Positions 17,457 to 26,831 of a stretch of DNA of 64,000 nucleotides are shown one piece after another. A model generated the notes under the pieces. That model was not told the origin of the DNA. It worked only from the letters and a program-made list of their open reading frames with translations, and searched no databases. The stretch's first letter is position 1, and each line of letters opens with the position of its first letter. The DNA comes from Idiomarina sp. A28L (lineage in GTDB: Bacteria; Pseudomonadota; Gammaproteobacteria; Enterobacterales; Alteromonadaceae): positions 1 to 64,000 of the forward strand of contig NZ_AFPO01000021.1 in assembly GCF_000218785.1 (NCBI RefSeq). The letters run 5' to 3'. The position numbers were made by a program, and so were the translations under genes.

Positions 17457-18279
17457 TTCAAACTTACTCGGCGAATTTCCCTCTGCCAGCCAAGTGCTCG
17501 CGGAAATCGCTAATGCGGCCACCCCTACTGAATCACCTAACGCCGAAACCAACAGAATCCAATTAACCGATTCCCATTGCCATCTCGATTTCCCCATATT
17601 TGATGCCGATCGCGAGGCTGTATTAGCCAGAGCACAGGCCGAAGGTGTGGAACGGTTCTTGGTAATGGGCATCAGTGCAGCCCAATGGCCCCGGCTGTTT
17701 GCATTGGCGCAACAATATTCAAGTTGGCGCATGGCGTTTGGCTTACACCCTTACTTTTTGCGCGACCGAATACAAAATCGCGAACCTACTTTCGCCGATT
17801 TTGCCGATGATTTAGCGTTATTGCCTACATTCCTTGAAAAAGGCGCTCTGGCCGTTGGCGAAATTGGCCTCGATGCCACGCAACCTTTATTTGAGTTACA
17901 AGTAGAGCTTTTCAAAAAACAATTACACATTGCCGCCGATATGAATTTGCCGGTAATTCTTCATCACCGCAAAACCCTCGATAAAATGCTGCCTATGGTG
18001 AAAAAAGCCGGTGTTAGCAGCGGTATCGTGCATGCCTTTTCCGGCAGCTATCAACAAGCAATGCAGTGGGTAGATGCTGGTTTCCGAATCGGTGTAGGCG
18101 GAGTAATCACTTACCCACGCGCCCAAAAAACTCGCGCAGCCATCGCCAAAGTGCCTTTAGAATCCCTAGTGCTCGAAACCGATAGCCCCGATATGCCGTT
18201 GTTTGGCAATCAGGGCAACCGCAACGAGCCAGCCGATATCGCTAAAATAGCTCACGCCCTTATATTGCTCCGAGAGTAA
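17422..18279 (+). CDS. TatD-family metal-dependent hydrolase, shortened C-terminus
   Basis: TIM-barrel DNase/hydrolase. Metal ligands visible: His52 and His54 in TDSHCHLDF, the Glu of AVGEIGLD, the His of VILHHRK, the His of VHAFSG, and the Asp of ETDSPDMPL. About 46 extra residues precede the barrel; ATGs at 17422 and 17437 are both weakly supported starts. The protein ends at HALILLRE, about 20-30 residues before the usual TatD end (the NARRLF helix). The stop comes just before a class B palindrome, suggesting that element trimmed the gene. Confidence 0.82.
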   Translation: MQIAKMSAAINSSNLLGEFPSASQVLAEIANAATPTESPNAETNRIQLTDSHCHLDFPIFDADREAVLARAQAEGVERFLVMGISAAQWPRLFALAQQYSSWRMAFGLHPYFLRDRIQNREPTFADFADDLALLPTFLEKGALAVGEIGLDATQPLFELQVELFKKQLHIAADMNLPVILHHRKTLDKMLPMVKKAGVSSGIVHAFSGSYQQAMQWVDAGFRIGVGGVITYPRAQKTRAAIAKVPLESLVLETDSPDMPLFGNQGNRNEPADIAKIAHALILLRE

Positions 18280-18338
18280 GTGCCTTTTTCGGGGGCGAGG
18301 GTGGCGGCCTGGGGGCGAGTGGCTTTTTCGGTGTGAGG

Positions 18339-18423
18339 TATTGGGTTCTCAGGGACGCCACAAGTACATCCCTGTAGGCTTGAGCTGCCGCATCCATGCG
18401 GCAGACACCCTGAGAACCCAATA
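18339..18423. repeat. Nested palindrome, class B copy 2
   Basis: Arms 18339-18354 and 18408-18423 are perfect over 16 bases, and weaker pairing extends out to about 18311 and 18456. The core has hairpins tacatccctgta (18365-18376) and ctgccgcatccatgcggcag (18385-18404), joined by GGCTTGAG. The order of parts matches 9136-9245 read on the minus strand, with different bases in both stems but pairing kept. Confidence 0.85.
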
Positions 18424-18481
18424 TCCTCCCCCCGAACCGCCAATCTCGCCCCGAAACGCCCCGAAACGCCAATCACCGTGC

Positions 18482-18514
18482 CATAGAAAGTGGTGTCAGA
18501 CACTACTTTCTATG
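18482..18514. repeat. REP-like palindrome, intergenic copy
   Basis: CATAGAAAGTGGTGTC pairs with the complement of GACACTACTTTCTATG, with one mismatch pair. Same family as the copies inside the permease and Cry-DASH genes. It lies 34 bases before the photolyase start. Confidence 0.8.
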
Positions 18515-18547
18515 AACTAAAAAAGCCTGCAGCACGTAAATCCGTTA

Positions 18548-19987
18548 ATGATGAATATAGTTTGGTTCAAACGCGATCTTCGGCTTCGAGATCATGCGCC
18601 GCTTGCGGTTGCGTGTGATAAAGGCGTGCCCACGTTATTGTTGTATATCGTTGAGCCCATGCTACTCGAAGATACCCACTTCGGTGAGCACCACTGGCGC
18701 TTTGTTATGCAATCCATTGCGCAAATGAACCGGCAGTTAGAGCCATTTCAACAACAAGTAAAAGTATTACACGGCAATGCGGAAGCAGTGTTTGCGCATT
18801 TGCAGCAAACATACGGTATTCAGAACATTTTTAGTTATGAAGAAACTGGGCTCGCGAACACTTTCGCGCGCGATAAGCAAATTGCGGCATGGGCAAAAGA
18901 AAATGGTGTAAATTTGCAGGAGTTTGCTCACAATGGCATTGAACGTGCGCTTAAAAACCGCGAAGGGTGGCGGAAACGTTGGTATCAGAAGATGCATCAG
19001 GAACAAGTGCAGGCCGATTTTCAAAACCTCCGGCCCGTGCTTGAGTTCACAAGCGGCGAATTTGCTTGGTTAGCGCCGAAAGCTTGGGTAACCCCGAACC
19101 CCAATTATCAACATGGCGGCGAGCTTTCTGGGCGCAAATGGTTATATGATTTTTTGCAAATCCGTGGCCGCCAGTATCATAAATTTATTTCTAAACCTGA
19201 GCTTAGCCGCACCCATTGTTCAAGGCTTTCGCCCTATTTGGCATTTGGTAACTTGAGCGTGCGTCAGGTTTATCAGGCCTGCAAAAACAAGGGCAAGGAA
19301 GATTGCTGGAAAATGCCGATGCGTGGGGTGCTATCGCGCTTGCGCTGGCATTGCCATTTTATCCAAAAGTTTGAACTGGAACCGCGCTTACAGTTCGAGC
19401 CGCTCAATTTGGGTTATCAAAAGCTGCACCGCAGTGGTGATATTGATCACCTCAGCGCTTGGATGCGCGGCAAAACCGGGTTTCCGTTAGTTGATGCTTG
19501 TATTCGATGCTTGCAACAAACCGGTTATATTAATTTTCGCATGCGCGCCATGTTAGTGAGCTTTTTAACCCATCATTTGTTTCTCGATTGGCGCATGGGC
19601 GCAAGCCATCTAGGCAGGCTATTTTTGGATTTTGAGCCGGGTATTCATTACCCACAATTTCAAATGCAGGCGGGTATAACGGGCATTAACACGATTCGGA
19701 TTTATAACCCGGTGAAGCAATCGCAAGAGCATGATCCCGAGGGGGTGTTTATTCGCCGCTGGCTGCCTGAACTGCGCGGAATTCCCAACGAATATATTCA
19801 TGAGCCCTGGATAATGCCACCGTTTGAGCAGATTCTGCATGATTTCCAACTCGGCCGCGATTATCCCGAGCCGATTATTGATTTAAAGGAAACTGGCAAA
19901 CGGGCGCGTGATAACCTTTGGAAGTGGCGAAAAGATCCATTGGTGCGGGCAAATTTGCCAACTATTCTTGAGCGCCACATTGAGTAA
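18548..19987 (+). CDS. Cryptochrome/photolyase family protein
   Basis: Blue-light flavoprotein; by family a DNA photolyase or light sensor. The N-terminal alpha/beta domain starts [16 protein letters not shown]. The FAD-binding helical domain carries [15 protein letters not shown] (about 226-240), then [18 protein letters not shown] and [20 protein letters not shown]. It belongs to the branch that commonly neighbours DUF2256 genes, as here: the DUF2256 gene starts 10 bases after its stop. Whether it repairs CPDs, (6-4) products or only senses light cannot be decided from sequence. It begins the four-gene light cluster. Confidence 0.9.
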   Translation: MMNIVWFKRDLRLRDHAPLAVACDKGVPTLLLYIVEPMLLEDTHFGEHHWRFVMQSIAQMNRQLEPFQQQVKVLHGNAEAVFAHLQQTYGIQNIFSYEETGLANTFARDKQIAAWAKENGVNLQEFAHNGIERALKNREGWRKRWYQKMHQEQVQADFQNLRPVLEFTSGEFAWLAPKAWVTPNPNYQHGGELSGRKWLYDFLQIRGRQYHKFISKPELSRTHCSRLSPYLAFGNLSVRQVYQACKNKGKEDCWKMPMRGVLSRLRWHCHFIQKFELEPRLQFEPLNLGYQKLHRSGDIDHLSAWMRGKTGFPLVDACIRCLQQTGYINFRMRAMLVSFLTHHLFLDWRMGASHLGRLFLDFEPGIHYPQFQMQAGITGINTIRIYNPVKQSQEHDPEGVFIRRWLPELRGIPNEYIHEPWIMPPFEQILHDFQLGRDYPEPIIDLKETGKRARDNLWKWRKDPLVRANLPTILERHIE

Positions 19988-19997
19988 GCGAACGAAA

Positions 19998-20147
19998 ATG
20001 AAGAAACAGCATTTACCGAGCAAAATATGTGCAACCTGCCAGCGGCCATTTGATTGGCGCAAAAAGTGGGAAAAGGTTTGGGATGAGGTGCGCTATTGCT
20101 CGGAACGGTGTCGCCGAAACCGGAATAAAAGTGCAACTTCGAGCTAG
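19998..20147 (+). CDS. DUF2256 zinc-ribbon peptide
   Basis: A 49-residue basic peptide with Cys11-x2-Cys14 and Cys34-x3-Cys38, a small zinc knuckle, and a conserved middle RPFDWRKKWEKVWDEVRYCS. This is the DUF2256 pattern. ATG at 19998 gives the compact form; the frame is open further upstream only because it overlaps the photolyase gene. Position right after a photolyase is typical and suggests a helper role in DNA or RNA binding, but the function is not known. Confidence 0.9.
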   Translation: MKKQHLPSKICATCQRPFDWRKKWEKVWDEVRYCSERCRRNRNKSATSS

Positions 20148-20195
20148 ATAATTTGCATTGGCTTTTAGCCGCAAAAATACAAAACAAGGACACTC

Positions 20196-20927
20196 ATGAG
20201 CAAATTGCAGTTTACAAAGCATGATTTTAATACCCTGCCTCGACGATTTCGGGCGCGCTTAATTAATAGCCTTTCCGGCTTTAAAAGCGCCAACTTGGTG
20301 GGCAGTGCCGATGCGAATAAAAATTTGAATCTTTCCATGGTGAGCTCGGTAGTACATTTGGGTGCCAACCCGCCGCTGATTGGTATGGTAATGCGTCCGC
20401 GCACCTCCGAAACTGGCGAGCCGGTGCAGCGCGATACGGTAACCAACATTGAAGCGCTCGGGGTTTATACCATTAATCATGTGGGTGCGAACATGTTGAA
20501 CGCTGCGCATCTAACTAGCGCTAGCTTTGCGCCCGATATTTGCGAGTTTGCGGCTACTGGCCTTACGCCGCATTGGCACACCGGTTTTGCGGCGCCAGCT
20601 GTGGCTGAAAGCCCGCTACAAATGGGGCTGCGGCTGGTTGAAATTGTGCCCTTTAAAGTGAACGGCACTGAGTTTGTGATTGGCGAAATTGAGTGGGTGC
20701 GGTTCGCCGAAGCAGCTATGAAAGGCGATGGCTATGTGGCCATTGAAGATCTCGATACCTTGGCGATTTCTGGGCTTGATGGCTACCACAGCACCACACT
20801 GATTAACCGGCTGCAATACGCAGAGCCCGAGCAACCCGTACGTGCTCTACCTCGCGGAGGTGCACAGGATATTGAGCCTGCGGTTGATTTTGCAGCATTT
20901 CGCGAAAGCAAAAATAGCAAGAAATAG
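20196..20927 (+). CDS. Flavin reductase-like domain protein
   Basis: Split-barrel FMN-binding protein of 243 residues. The segment NLSMVSSVVHLGANPPLIGMVMRPR is the usual flavin-binding strand-loop, followed by DTVTNIEALGVYTINH. By family it reduces flavin with NAD(P)H or binds FMN. Lying between two photolyase-type genes, a role in supplying or reducing their flavin is plausible but is inference. 9 bases separate it from Cry-DASH. Confidence 0.82.
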   Translation: MSKLQFTKHDFNTLPRRFRARLINSLSGFKSANLVGSADANKNLNLSMVSSVVHLGANPPLIGMVMRPRTSETGEPVQRDTVTNIEALGVYTINHVGANMLNAAHLTSASFAPDICEFAATGLTPHWHTGFAAPAVAESPLQMGLRLVEIVPFKVNGTEFVIGEIEWVRFAEAAMKGDGYVAIEDLDTLAISGLDGYHSTTLINRLQYAEPEQPVRALPRGGAQDIEPAVDFAAFRESKNSKK

Positions 20928-20936
20928 GGGAAGAAA

Positions 20937-22391
20937 ATGGCGATTACCCACTCAAATCAACTGGTATGGTTTCGGCGCAACTTGCGCGTTGCCAACAACC
21001 CCGCGCTAGAAGCTGCGGCTGATAGCCAGCATGCGAAGCCTCTTGGTGTGTTTTGCTACGATCAGCAATATACCGGAACCTGGCTTGGCATGCCGCGTTG
21101 TGCACCGCTACGGGCAAAGTTTTTGTGGGAATCGGTACAAGATTTACAGCAGCAACTTCAGCAAATGGGTGGCGAGCTTATTGTTCAAGCTGAAGAGCCC
21201 GAAACACTACTGCCAAAGCTTTGCCAAGAATTGAACATTACGCATGTGCACACCCAACGCTTATTCGCCCACGAAGAAGTGGCCGCAGCAGAACGAGTGT
21301 TGCAAGCGCTTAACGCTATTGGCGTAACATTTGTGCAGCACGAATGCTATACCTTGCTTGCCGAAGCTGAGGTTTACGAACGCCACACCTCACCCCTGGG
21401 TAGCTTTAGCAAATTTCGCCGCAAAGTGGCCCCCGATACCCAGGCAATTACGCTAAGGCTTAACCCGCTCTCCGTTTCTCAAACAAGCGCCGTGGCTCAA
21501 GAAAACGCCGTGGCCCGAGAAAACGCCGAGCCTCAAGAAAACGGTGTCTGGCACCAACTTCTCGCACACCAAAAGCAAACACCTCGCACCCGAGAAAACA
21601 CTGCGGCTGAAAACATCATAGAAAACGCTGTGGCCCAAGAAAACGGTGCCAGACACCATTCTCTCAAACAAAGCCCAATCGCTATCAACGCCGATACCGA
21701 TAGCCGCTCAGTATTACCATTCAAAGGCGGCGAAACTGCCGGCCAGCGCCGTTTGCAAGATTACGCTGCGAGCGCTGTTGGGCATTACAAAGAAACGCGG
21801 AATGGCCTAATTGGCGCAGATTACTCGAGTAAGTTATCGCCGTGGCTAAATCTTGGCTGTATTTCTCCAGCCCAAGTATTGCAGGCAGTGCGCGAATACG
21901 AAGCTGAGCATGGCGCAAATGCTTCCACCGAATGGCTAATCGTAGAATTGCTCTGGCGCGATTTCTTTCAGTTCCTTGCGGCCGAACACGGCGCCGATCT
22001 TTTTCAGGGTTCCGCCAAAGCGCTCGGAAAGGTGCCAGAGAACACAGACAACGACCCCACTTTCTTGGCATGGTGCGCGGGCGAGACGAGCAATGAGTTT
22101 GTGAATGCGAACATGCGCGAGCTTGCGAAAACTGGCTTTATGAGCAACCGCGGCCGGCAAAACGTAGCTTCGGCACTAATTCACGATATGGGTATCGATT
22201 GGCGTTGGGGCGCACTTTGGTTCGAAGCGAACCTGCTCGATTACGATCCGGCCAGCAACTACGGAAACTGGCAATACATCGGCGGCTTGGCGGCCAACCC
22301 GCGCGGCGGCAGTTGGTTCAACCTAAAAAAACAAGCACAAATGTACGATACCGAAGGCGCATACCAGAAGCTATGGCAGGCGCAGTACTAA
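20937..22391 (+). CDS. DASH-type cryptochrome (single-strand DNA photolyase) with a repeat-derived insert
   Basis: Cry-DASH proteins bind FAD and an antenna folate and repair CPDs in single-stranded DNA. Family hallmarks: LVWFRRNLRVANNPAL at the start, SPLGSFSKFR near 152, WRDFFQFLAAEHG, then SNRGRQNVAS with DWRWGALWFEANLLDYDP and YGNWQYIGG. AGGGGAAG precedes the ATG. Residues about 183-246, between the antenna domain and the FAD domain, are an extra linker made of AVAQEN/AVAREN/AEPQEN units and two GTGTCTGGCACC-type palindromes read in frame. The catalytic parts are unaffected. Confidence 0.92.
   Translation: MAITHSNQLVWFRRNLRVANNPALEAAADSQHAKPLGVFCYDQQYTGTWLGMPRCAPLRAKFLWESVQDLQQQLQQMGGELIVQAEEPETLLPKLCQELNITHVHTQRLFAHEEVAAAERVLQALNAIGVTFVQHECYTLLAEAEVYERHTSPLGSFSKFRRKVAPDTQAITLRLNPLSVSQTSAVAQENAVARENAEPQENGVWHQLLAHQKQTPRTRENTAAENIIENAVAQENGARHHSLKQSPIAINADTDSRSVLPFKGGETAGQRRLQDYAASAVGHYKETRNGLIGADYSSKLSPWLNLGCISPAQVLQAVREYEAEHGANASTEWLIVELLWRDFFQFLAAEHGADLFQGSAKALGKVPENTDNDPTFLAWCAGETSNEFVNANMRELAKTGFMSNRGRQNVASALIHDMGIDWRWGALWFEANLLDYDPASNYGNWQYIGGLAANPRGGSWFNLKKQAQMYDTEGAYQKLWQAQY
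21489..21665. repeat. In-frame repeat block in the Cry-DASH gene
   Basis: Four 18-base units of the type GCCGTGGCCCAAGAAAAC (at 21489, 21507, 21525 and 21627) are mixed with palindromes centred on GGTGTCTGGCACC (21543-21555) and GGTGCCAGACACC (21645-21657). The reading frame stays open across 59 codons. Confidence 0.75.
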
Positions 22392-22397
22392 CCGCCG

Positions 22398-24470
22398 TTA
22401 GTGCTCGCTACCCCTTTTATCGGCAGGTTTCTCCGGCATTTTTTCTGGAGCAATTGGGAAAAAGAAGCTTAAAGGCTTTTCTCTCAGTTGCTGCCCTAAG
22501 CAGCGAAATAAAGGTCGGAAACGCTGAATGCTAGTGCCGCGAGCCTGCATGGCTACCAGTAGCGCCAGCGTGAAGCTTACCCACAGGTTTACAAAGCCGA
22601 TCATCAGCACAAACAACAAGCCAACCACAAAATTGTACAAGCCGGTGAAATCGCTAAAGCTAGCGAAACCAAGGTTAGCCGAAGAAAACGCTACGTGGCG
22701 AATATCCAACGGCAAGCCAGTAAGGTATCCGATATACCCGGTAACGCCCAGCAGCACACCGAAGAAGAAGTTACCCATAATTGCGCCGTAATTTTCGTGC
22801 AAGTAGTTAGCAAAGCGTTCACGGCGCTCTTCACCTAACCAGCGCAACAATATATGTTGAAACAAACGCTCCCGAAGTTGCACGTAATCGGCGCGGTTAT
22901 CGAAATAGCCAGCAATAAGCCCAGAGCAAAATAGCCAAACACCAGCAATAGCCGCATAAAATAAAGCCAAGCCACTTATCGGTTCGATTGCCAATAACTG
23001 ATAACTTACCGCCTCAGCATCTAGCAAACTGCTACCAAGCCACCAATACACGCCAAAACACACAACAGCAGCGGTTAGCAGTGCGGTGGAAATATTTCCC
23101 CACACGGCGGCCCACTGCGAACGGTTCACATCTACCAGCAACACCGCAAGCTTACGGCTAATGGCGCGGCCGTTATCGCCGCGCTCTACTTCGGCTGCGA
23201 AACTTGCGGCTGTCATTGCCGGTTGTTTAGTAGCAATAGTGCAACGTAATAAATGAATAAGAACAAAGCCTAGGCCATAATTCAAACTCACCAACACGGT
23301 ATTGGCGAGCGGCGCAAAGCCTTGGCTTTCGATATAAATTTTCAGCAGCGCCATGAACGCAATTACAAAACCGGCGCCAGCCGCCGAGCGCATAATGGTG
23401 AAATAACTTTTTGCATCGCGGGCAATGTAATGCTCGCCATGAACACTTTTATTCTGCGTAACACTGCGCGAGAGCATGGCCGTGCTGGTGCGCCACACAT
23501 CAACAATACTATTCTTCACTGTGGTAGCGAGCACTAAGTGCTGCCAAAGCGCCACACTGCGCTTCATCACCAACAACGAACTTTCAGTAGTAAGCAGCGA
23601 AAGCAACGAACTCATGCGGGCAATCGTTTGTTCTAACCGCTCTAACAAATGCGCCACTGCCAGTGAAGAGCCCGCAGCGCCTCGCCCCCGGCGGCGAATT
23701 CTATCTACCTGCTCTTGGCTTTGCTCAAGCATTACCCACAAATGGCCGGCATCAAAAGGCGGTAAATCAGCCCCCTCCATGCGTCGAGCTTCATGCTGAG
23801 TAAAACTTTGCATTTCTCGCTGCAACGCAATAAATGGCGAATCGATATCAATGAGTTTTTTATCAATACGCATCAGCTCAGGCTCAAGCTCCTCAGCCGC
23901 AATCCATATCGCCAGCATTTCCAATACGTAGAGAATTTCTTGCCGCAAGTGAACTTCCGCAGCCTGAACACTCTCTTCGCTACTCGCCCGAGCAAGCACC
24001 GCATAAAGCCGCAACCATTGCACTGGCTGAATTGTTGCTAGCCATTCTGCATCTCGCTTCCGGTGAAATAGCTGCGCCAACAAATCCAACGAGCTCCCTT
24101 CTTCGCGCGGCGGTGGAATCAGCCTATCATACAGCCGCGTAGCCATTTCTCTTAGCAGCGCCCGGCGCGCAAAAATACCCAAGTTCACCAACGCTGGATA
24201 CAGATTTAGCCCCACTAACTGGCCATGAAGCTGTTCGCCTAAGGCCTGTGCGTGCTCCGTATTCTGCTGCAAATCCGCAATCAATTCGTCCATCCGCTCA
24301 GCCGCATGGGCCACACCACCCTGGCGCAGAAACTCCACCAAAGCCGCCAACCGCTCAGGCACAGCTTGTTCTTTTTCGAACAGAGCCGTCAGGTGATACT
24401 GAATTTTCGCCTTTGCGGCTTTGTGTTGCGCTTTTTTCTGGGATTTCGGCTCAGCTGAATGCGTTTGCAT
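22398..24470 (-). CDS. PF10136-type membrane protein ('site-specific recombinase' Gcr family)
   Basis: A 690-residue protein whose first half (1-340) is helical and soluble and whose second half has about six to eight membrane helices (from AGAGFVIAFMALLKIY near 360 onward). It resembles the family annotated as site-specific recombinase after neisserial Gcr. No tyrosine- or serine-recombinase catalytic motif is visible, and a polytopic membrane protein is unlikely to recombine DNA, so the name should not be taken literally. It is convergent with Cry-DASH, 6 bases apart. Confidence 0.75.
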   Translation of the reverse strand: MQTHSAEPKSQKKAQHKAAKAKIQYHLTALFEKEQAVPERLAALVEFLRQGGVAHAAERMDELIADLQQNTEHAQALGEQLHGQLVGLNLYPALVNLGIFARRALLREMATRLYDRLIPPPREEGSSLDLLAQLFHRKRDAEWLATIQPVQWLRLYAVLARASSEESVQAAEVHLRQEILYVLEMLAIWIAAEELEPELMRIDKKLIDIDSPFIALQREMQSFTQHEARRMEGADLPPFDAGHLWVMLEQSQEQVDRIRRRGRGAAGSSLAVAHLLERLEQTIARMSSLLSLLTTESSLLVMKRSVALWQHLVLATTVKNSIVDVWRTSTAMLSRSVTQNKSVHGEHYIARDAKSYFTIMRSAAGAGFVIAFMALLKIYIESQGFAPLANTVLVSLNYGLGFVLIHLLRCTIATKQPAMTAASFAAEVERGDNGRAISRKLAVLLVDVNRSQWAAVWGNISTALLTAAVVCFGVYWWLGSSLLDAEAVSYQLLAIEPISGLALFYAAIAGVWLFCSGLIAGYFDNRADYVQLRERLFQHILLRWLGEERRERFANYLHENYGAIMGNFFFGVLLGVTGYIGYLTGLPLDIRHVAFSSANLGFASFSDFTGLYNFVVGLLFVLMIGFVNLWVSFTLALLVAMQARGTSIQRFRPLFRCLGQQLREKPLSFFFPIAPEKMPEKPADKRGSEH

Positions 24471-24599
24471 CTAAAATAAATATCCTTACAACTTCAAAGA
24501 AGAACAAGCATGCCACAGGCCCTTATTGTTAACAATCGCTCGAAGCTTTTGATCAACACAACCAGAACTTGTAAGTAAAAACCTAGATCAAAACCAAAG

Positions 24600-24638
24600 T
24601 TTGACAATCTATGTAGCCATAGACTATCTTTTGTCAAA
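24600..24638. promoter_or_regulatory. parD promoter with nested operator
   Basis: TTGACA (24601-24606) and TATCTT (24625-24630) are 18 bp apart. Between them lies TCTATG-TAGC-CATAGA (24608-24623), a perfect inverted repeat, and the whole is framed by TTTGACAA (24600-24607) and TTGTCAAA (24631-24638). This is a classic autoregulated toxin-antitoxin promoter. Confidence 0.75.
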
Positions 24639-24661
24639 AGAGCATTTAAGAGGGCTTAAAT

Positions 24662-24919
24662 ATGCACATATCTCTCACTCCCGAGCTCGAATTTAAAATT
24701 AAAGAAAAGGTTGAAACCGGCCTATATAATAATGCTAGCGAAGTTATTCGCGAAGCTTTGCGCTTTATGGAAACTCATGAAAGCTGGGTAAACGAATTAA
24801 AGCTCGCCACGTTACGCAACCAGCTGCAAGTGGGCGCTCGACAGCTCGAACGTGGAGAAGGTACTCCTATTGATTCTAGTGAAGCTTTGGAGAAGTTCTT
24901 TCACGAAATTAAAGGATAA
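24662..24919 (+). CDS. ParD-family antitoxin
   Basis: An 85-residue ribbon-helix-helix protein: MHISLTPELEFKIKEKVETG forms the beta strand and start of the first helix, and YNNASEVIREALRFME is the family signature. The C-terminal tail would bind a ParE toxin. AGAGGG lies upstream of the ATG. The promoter and operator are intact, but the toxin gene behind it is truncated, so it is an orphan antitoxin. Confidence 0.88.
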   Translation: MHISLTPELEFKIKEKVETGLYNNASEVIREALRFMETHESWVNELKLATLRNQLQVGARQLERGEGTPIDSSEALEKFFHEIKG

Positions 24920-24928
24920 TTTTTTTGC

Positions 24929-25084
24929 ATGGATGCATATAACCTAATTATCTCTCCTGCTGCTAAGGATGATATCAAGAACATCTACGATTTCAGCCGC
25001 CTTAACTGGGGTGAAACAAAAGCTACTTACTCTCCATGCCCCAAGAACGCTATCCCTACATATTTCGAGATAAAGCCTGTATAA
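24929..25084 (+). pseudogene. 3'-truncated parE toxin gene
   Basis: An ATG 9 bases after parD opens a 51-codon frame starting MDAYNLIISPAAKDDIKNIY then DFSRLNWGETKA. That is the ParE/RelE first helix and hairpin. From about codon 33 the sequence (TYSPCPKNAIPTYFEIKPV) no longer resembles ParE and meets a stop inside the region preceding prfC. Half of the ~95-residue toxin, including the C-terminal active strands, is missing. Confidence 0.8.
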
Positions 25085-25085
25085 T
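25078..25085 (+). promoter_or_regulatory. Possible extended -10 promoter of prfC
   Basis: TGTATAAT followed by GCGCGGC lies 98 bases before the prfC ATG and overlaps the stop of the parE relic. No good -35 is seen, consistent with an extended -10 promoter. Confidence 0.45.
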
Positions 25086-25182
25086 GCGCGGCAATTCGCT
25101 GGGGGCTTTTTTAGGGCTGATAAACAATAAACTAAAGCCACTTTTTGCCAGTAAAAACAAATAATTAAGATAAGTTGGGTGC

Positions 25183-26772
25183 ATGTCGAAGCAAAGCTTA
25201 ATCAATGAAATAAATATGCGAAGAACCTTCGCAATCATTTCTCACCCCGATGCGGGTAAAACCACCATTACCGAAAAGGTATTGTTGCACGGGCAAAAAA
25301 TCCAAAAAGCCGGCACCGTAAAAGGCAAAAAATCTGGCCAGCACGCTAAATCAGATTGGATGGAAATGGAAAAAGAGCGGGGCATCTCGGTTACCACATC
25401 GGTAATGCAGTTCCCTTATCGCAATTCATTGGTAAACCTGCTCGATACTCCAGGCCACGAAGATTTCTCGGAAGATACCTATCGCACACTTACCGCGGTA
25501 GATTCCTGCCTAATGGTAATCGATGCCGCCAAAGGTGTTGAGGAACGAACCATTAAATTGATGGACGTTACCCGCCTGCGCGATACACCAATTCTTACTT
25601 TCGTGAACAAGCTCGATCGCGATATTCGCGATCCGCTGGAATTGCTCGATGAAGTAGAGAATGTTCTGAAAATCATGTGTGCCCCGATTACCTGGCCGAT
25701 TGGCCAAGGTAAGAACTTCAAAGGGGTTTACCACATTGCCCGTGATGAAATTATTTTCTACAAATCAGGCCAAGGCCACCGCATTCAAGAAGTAGATATT
25801 TTAAAAGGCATCGATAACCCAGAACTAGATAAGCGCATTGGCAGTTATGCCGATGAGCTTCGCGATGAAATCAATTTAGTGAAAGGCGCTTCTAACGAAT
25901 TTGATTTGGAGCTGTTTTTAGCCGGCGAGCTTACCCCAGTATTTTTCGGTACCGCGCTCGGTAACTTCGGTGTTGATCACATGCTCGATGGCCTTGTGGA
26001 ATGGGCGCCAACGCCGATGGGCCGAAATACCGATAAAGAAACCTTTGTTGAAGCGGCGAATGAAAAGTTTTCAGGCTTTGTGTTTAAGATTCAAGCGAAT
26101 ATGGACCCACGGCACCGCGATCGGGTTGCCTTCATGCGCATAGTTTCTGGTAAATACGAACAAGGCATGAAAATGAAGCATGTGCGCCTCGGTAAAGAAG
26201 TGCGCATCGCTGATGCCCTCACCTTCGTTGCCGGTGATCGCGAGCACGTAGATGAAGCATGGCCTGGCGATATCATTGGTTTGCACAACCACGGAACCAT
26301 TCAGATTGGCGATACGTTCACGTGGGGCGATGAATTTAAATTCACTGGTATTCCAAACTTTGCGCCAGAACTATTCCGCCGCATCCGTTTGAAAGATCCG
26401 TTGAAGCAAAAGCAGTTATTAAAAGGCCTTGTGCAGCTTTCTGAAGAAGGTGCAGTGCAAGTATTCCGCCCGCTGGCTTCGAACGATTTAATTGTCGGTG
26501 CTGTGGGTATGCTGCAGTTTGATGTAGTAGTTCACCGCTTGCGCGCCGAATACAAAGTTGAAGCGATTTACGAAAACATTCAGGTTGCTACTGCGCGCTG
26601 GGTATATTGCGATGACGCCAAGAAATTCGAAGAATTTCAACGCAAAGCGCAACACAACCTTTCTATCGATGGCGGCAATCACTTAGCGTATATCGCGCCC
26701 ACCATGGCGAATTTATCGCTAACGCAAGAGCGCTTCCCAGAAATCACCTTCACGCACACGAAGGAAGTGTAA
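25183..26772 (+). CDS. prfC: Peptide chain release factor 3
   Basis: GTPase that recycles RF1/RF2 from the ribosome after termination. G1 motif HPDAGKTT at 21-28, a switch region [14 protein letters not shown]3 DTPGHEDF and G4 NKLDRD are all present. The C-terminal domains include ARWVYCDD and end at residue 529, the normal RF3 length. It stands alone, with a perfect 11-bp hairpin (26784-26794 with 26816-26826) between it and the convergent surface-protein gene. Confidence 0.97.
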   Translation: MSKQSLINEINMRRTFAIISHPDAGKTTITEKVLLHGQKIQKAGTVKGKKSGQHAKSDWMEMEKERGISVTTSVMQFPYRNSLVNLLDTPGHEDFSEDTYRTLTAVDSCLMVIDAAKGVEERTIKLMDVTRLRDTPILTFVNKLDRDIRDPLELLDEVENVLKIMCAPITWPIGQGKNFKGVYHIARDEIIFYKSGQGHRIQEVDILKGIDNPELDKRIGSYADELRDEINLVKGASNEFDLELFLAGELTPVFFGTALGNFGVDHMLDGLVEWAPTPMGRNTDKETFVEAANEKFSGFVFKIQANMDPRHRDRVAFMRIVSGKYEQGMKMKHVRLGKEVRIADALTFVAGDREHVDEAWPGDIIGLHNHGTIQIGDTFTWGDEFKFTGIPNFAPELFRRIRLKDPLKQKQLLKGLVQLSEEGAVQVFRPLASNDLIVGAVGMLQFDVVVHRLRAEYKVEAIYENIQVATARWVYCDDAKKFEEFQRKAQHNLSIDGGNHLAYIAPTMANLSLTQERFPEITFTHTKEV

Positions 26773-26783
26773 TTCGAAGAGAT

Positions 26784-26826
26784 ATAGCAAGATATTCGCC
26801 AGTTTATTCAACGATTATCTTGCTAT
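26784..26826. terminator. Hairpin between prfC and the convergent surface-protein gene
   Basis: ATAGCAAGATA and TATCTTGCTAT pair perfectly around a 21-base loop. No long T-run follows on either side, so termination activity is uncertain. Confidence 0.4.
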
Positions 26827-26831
26827 CAAAG

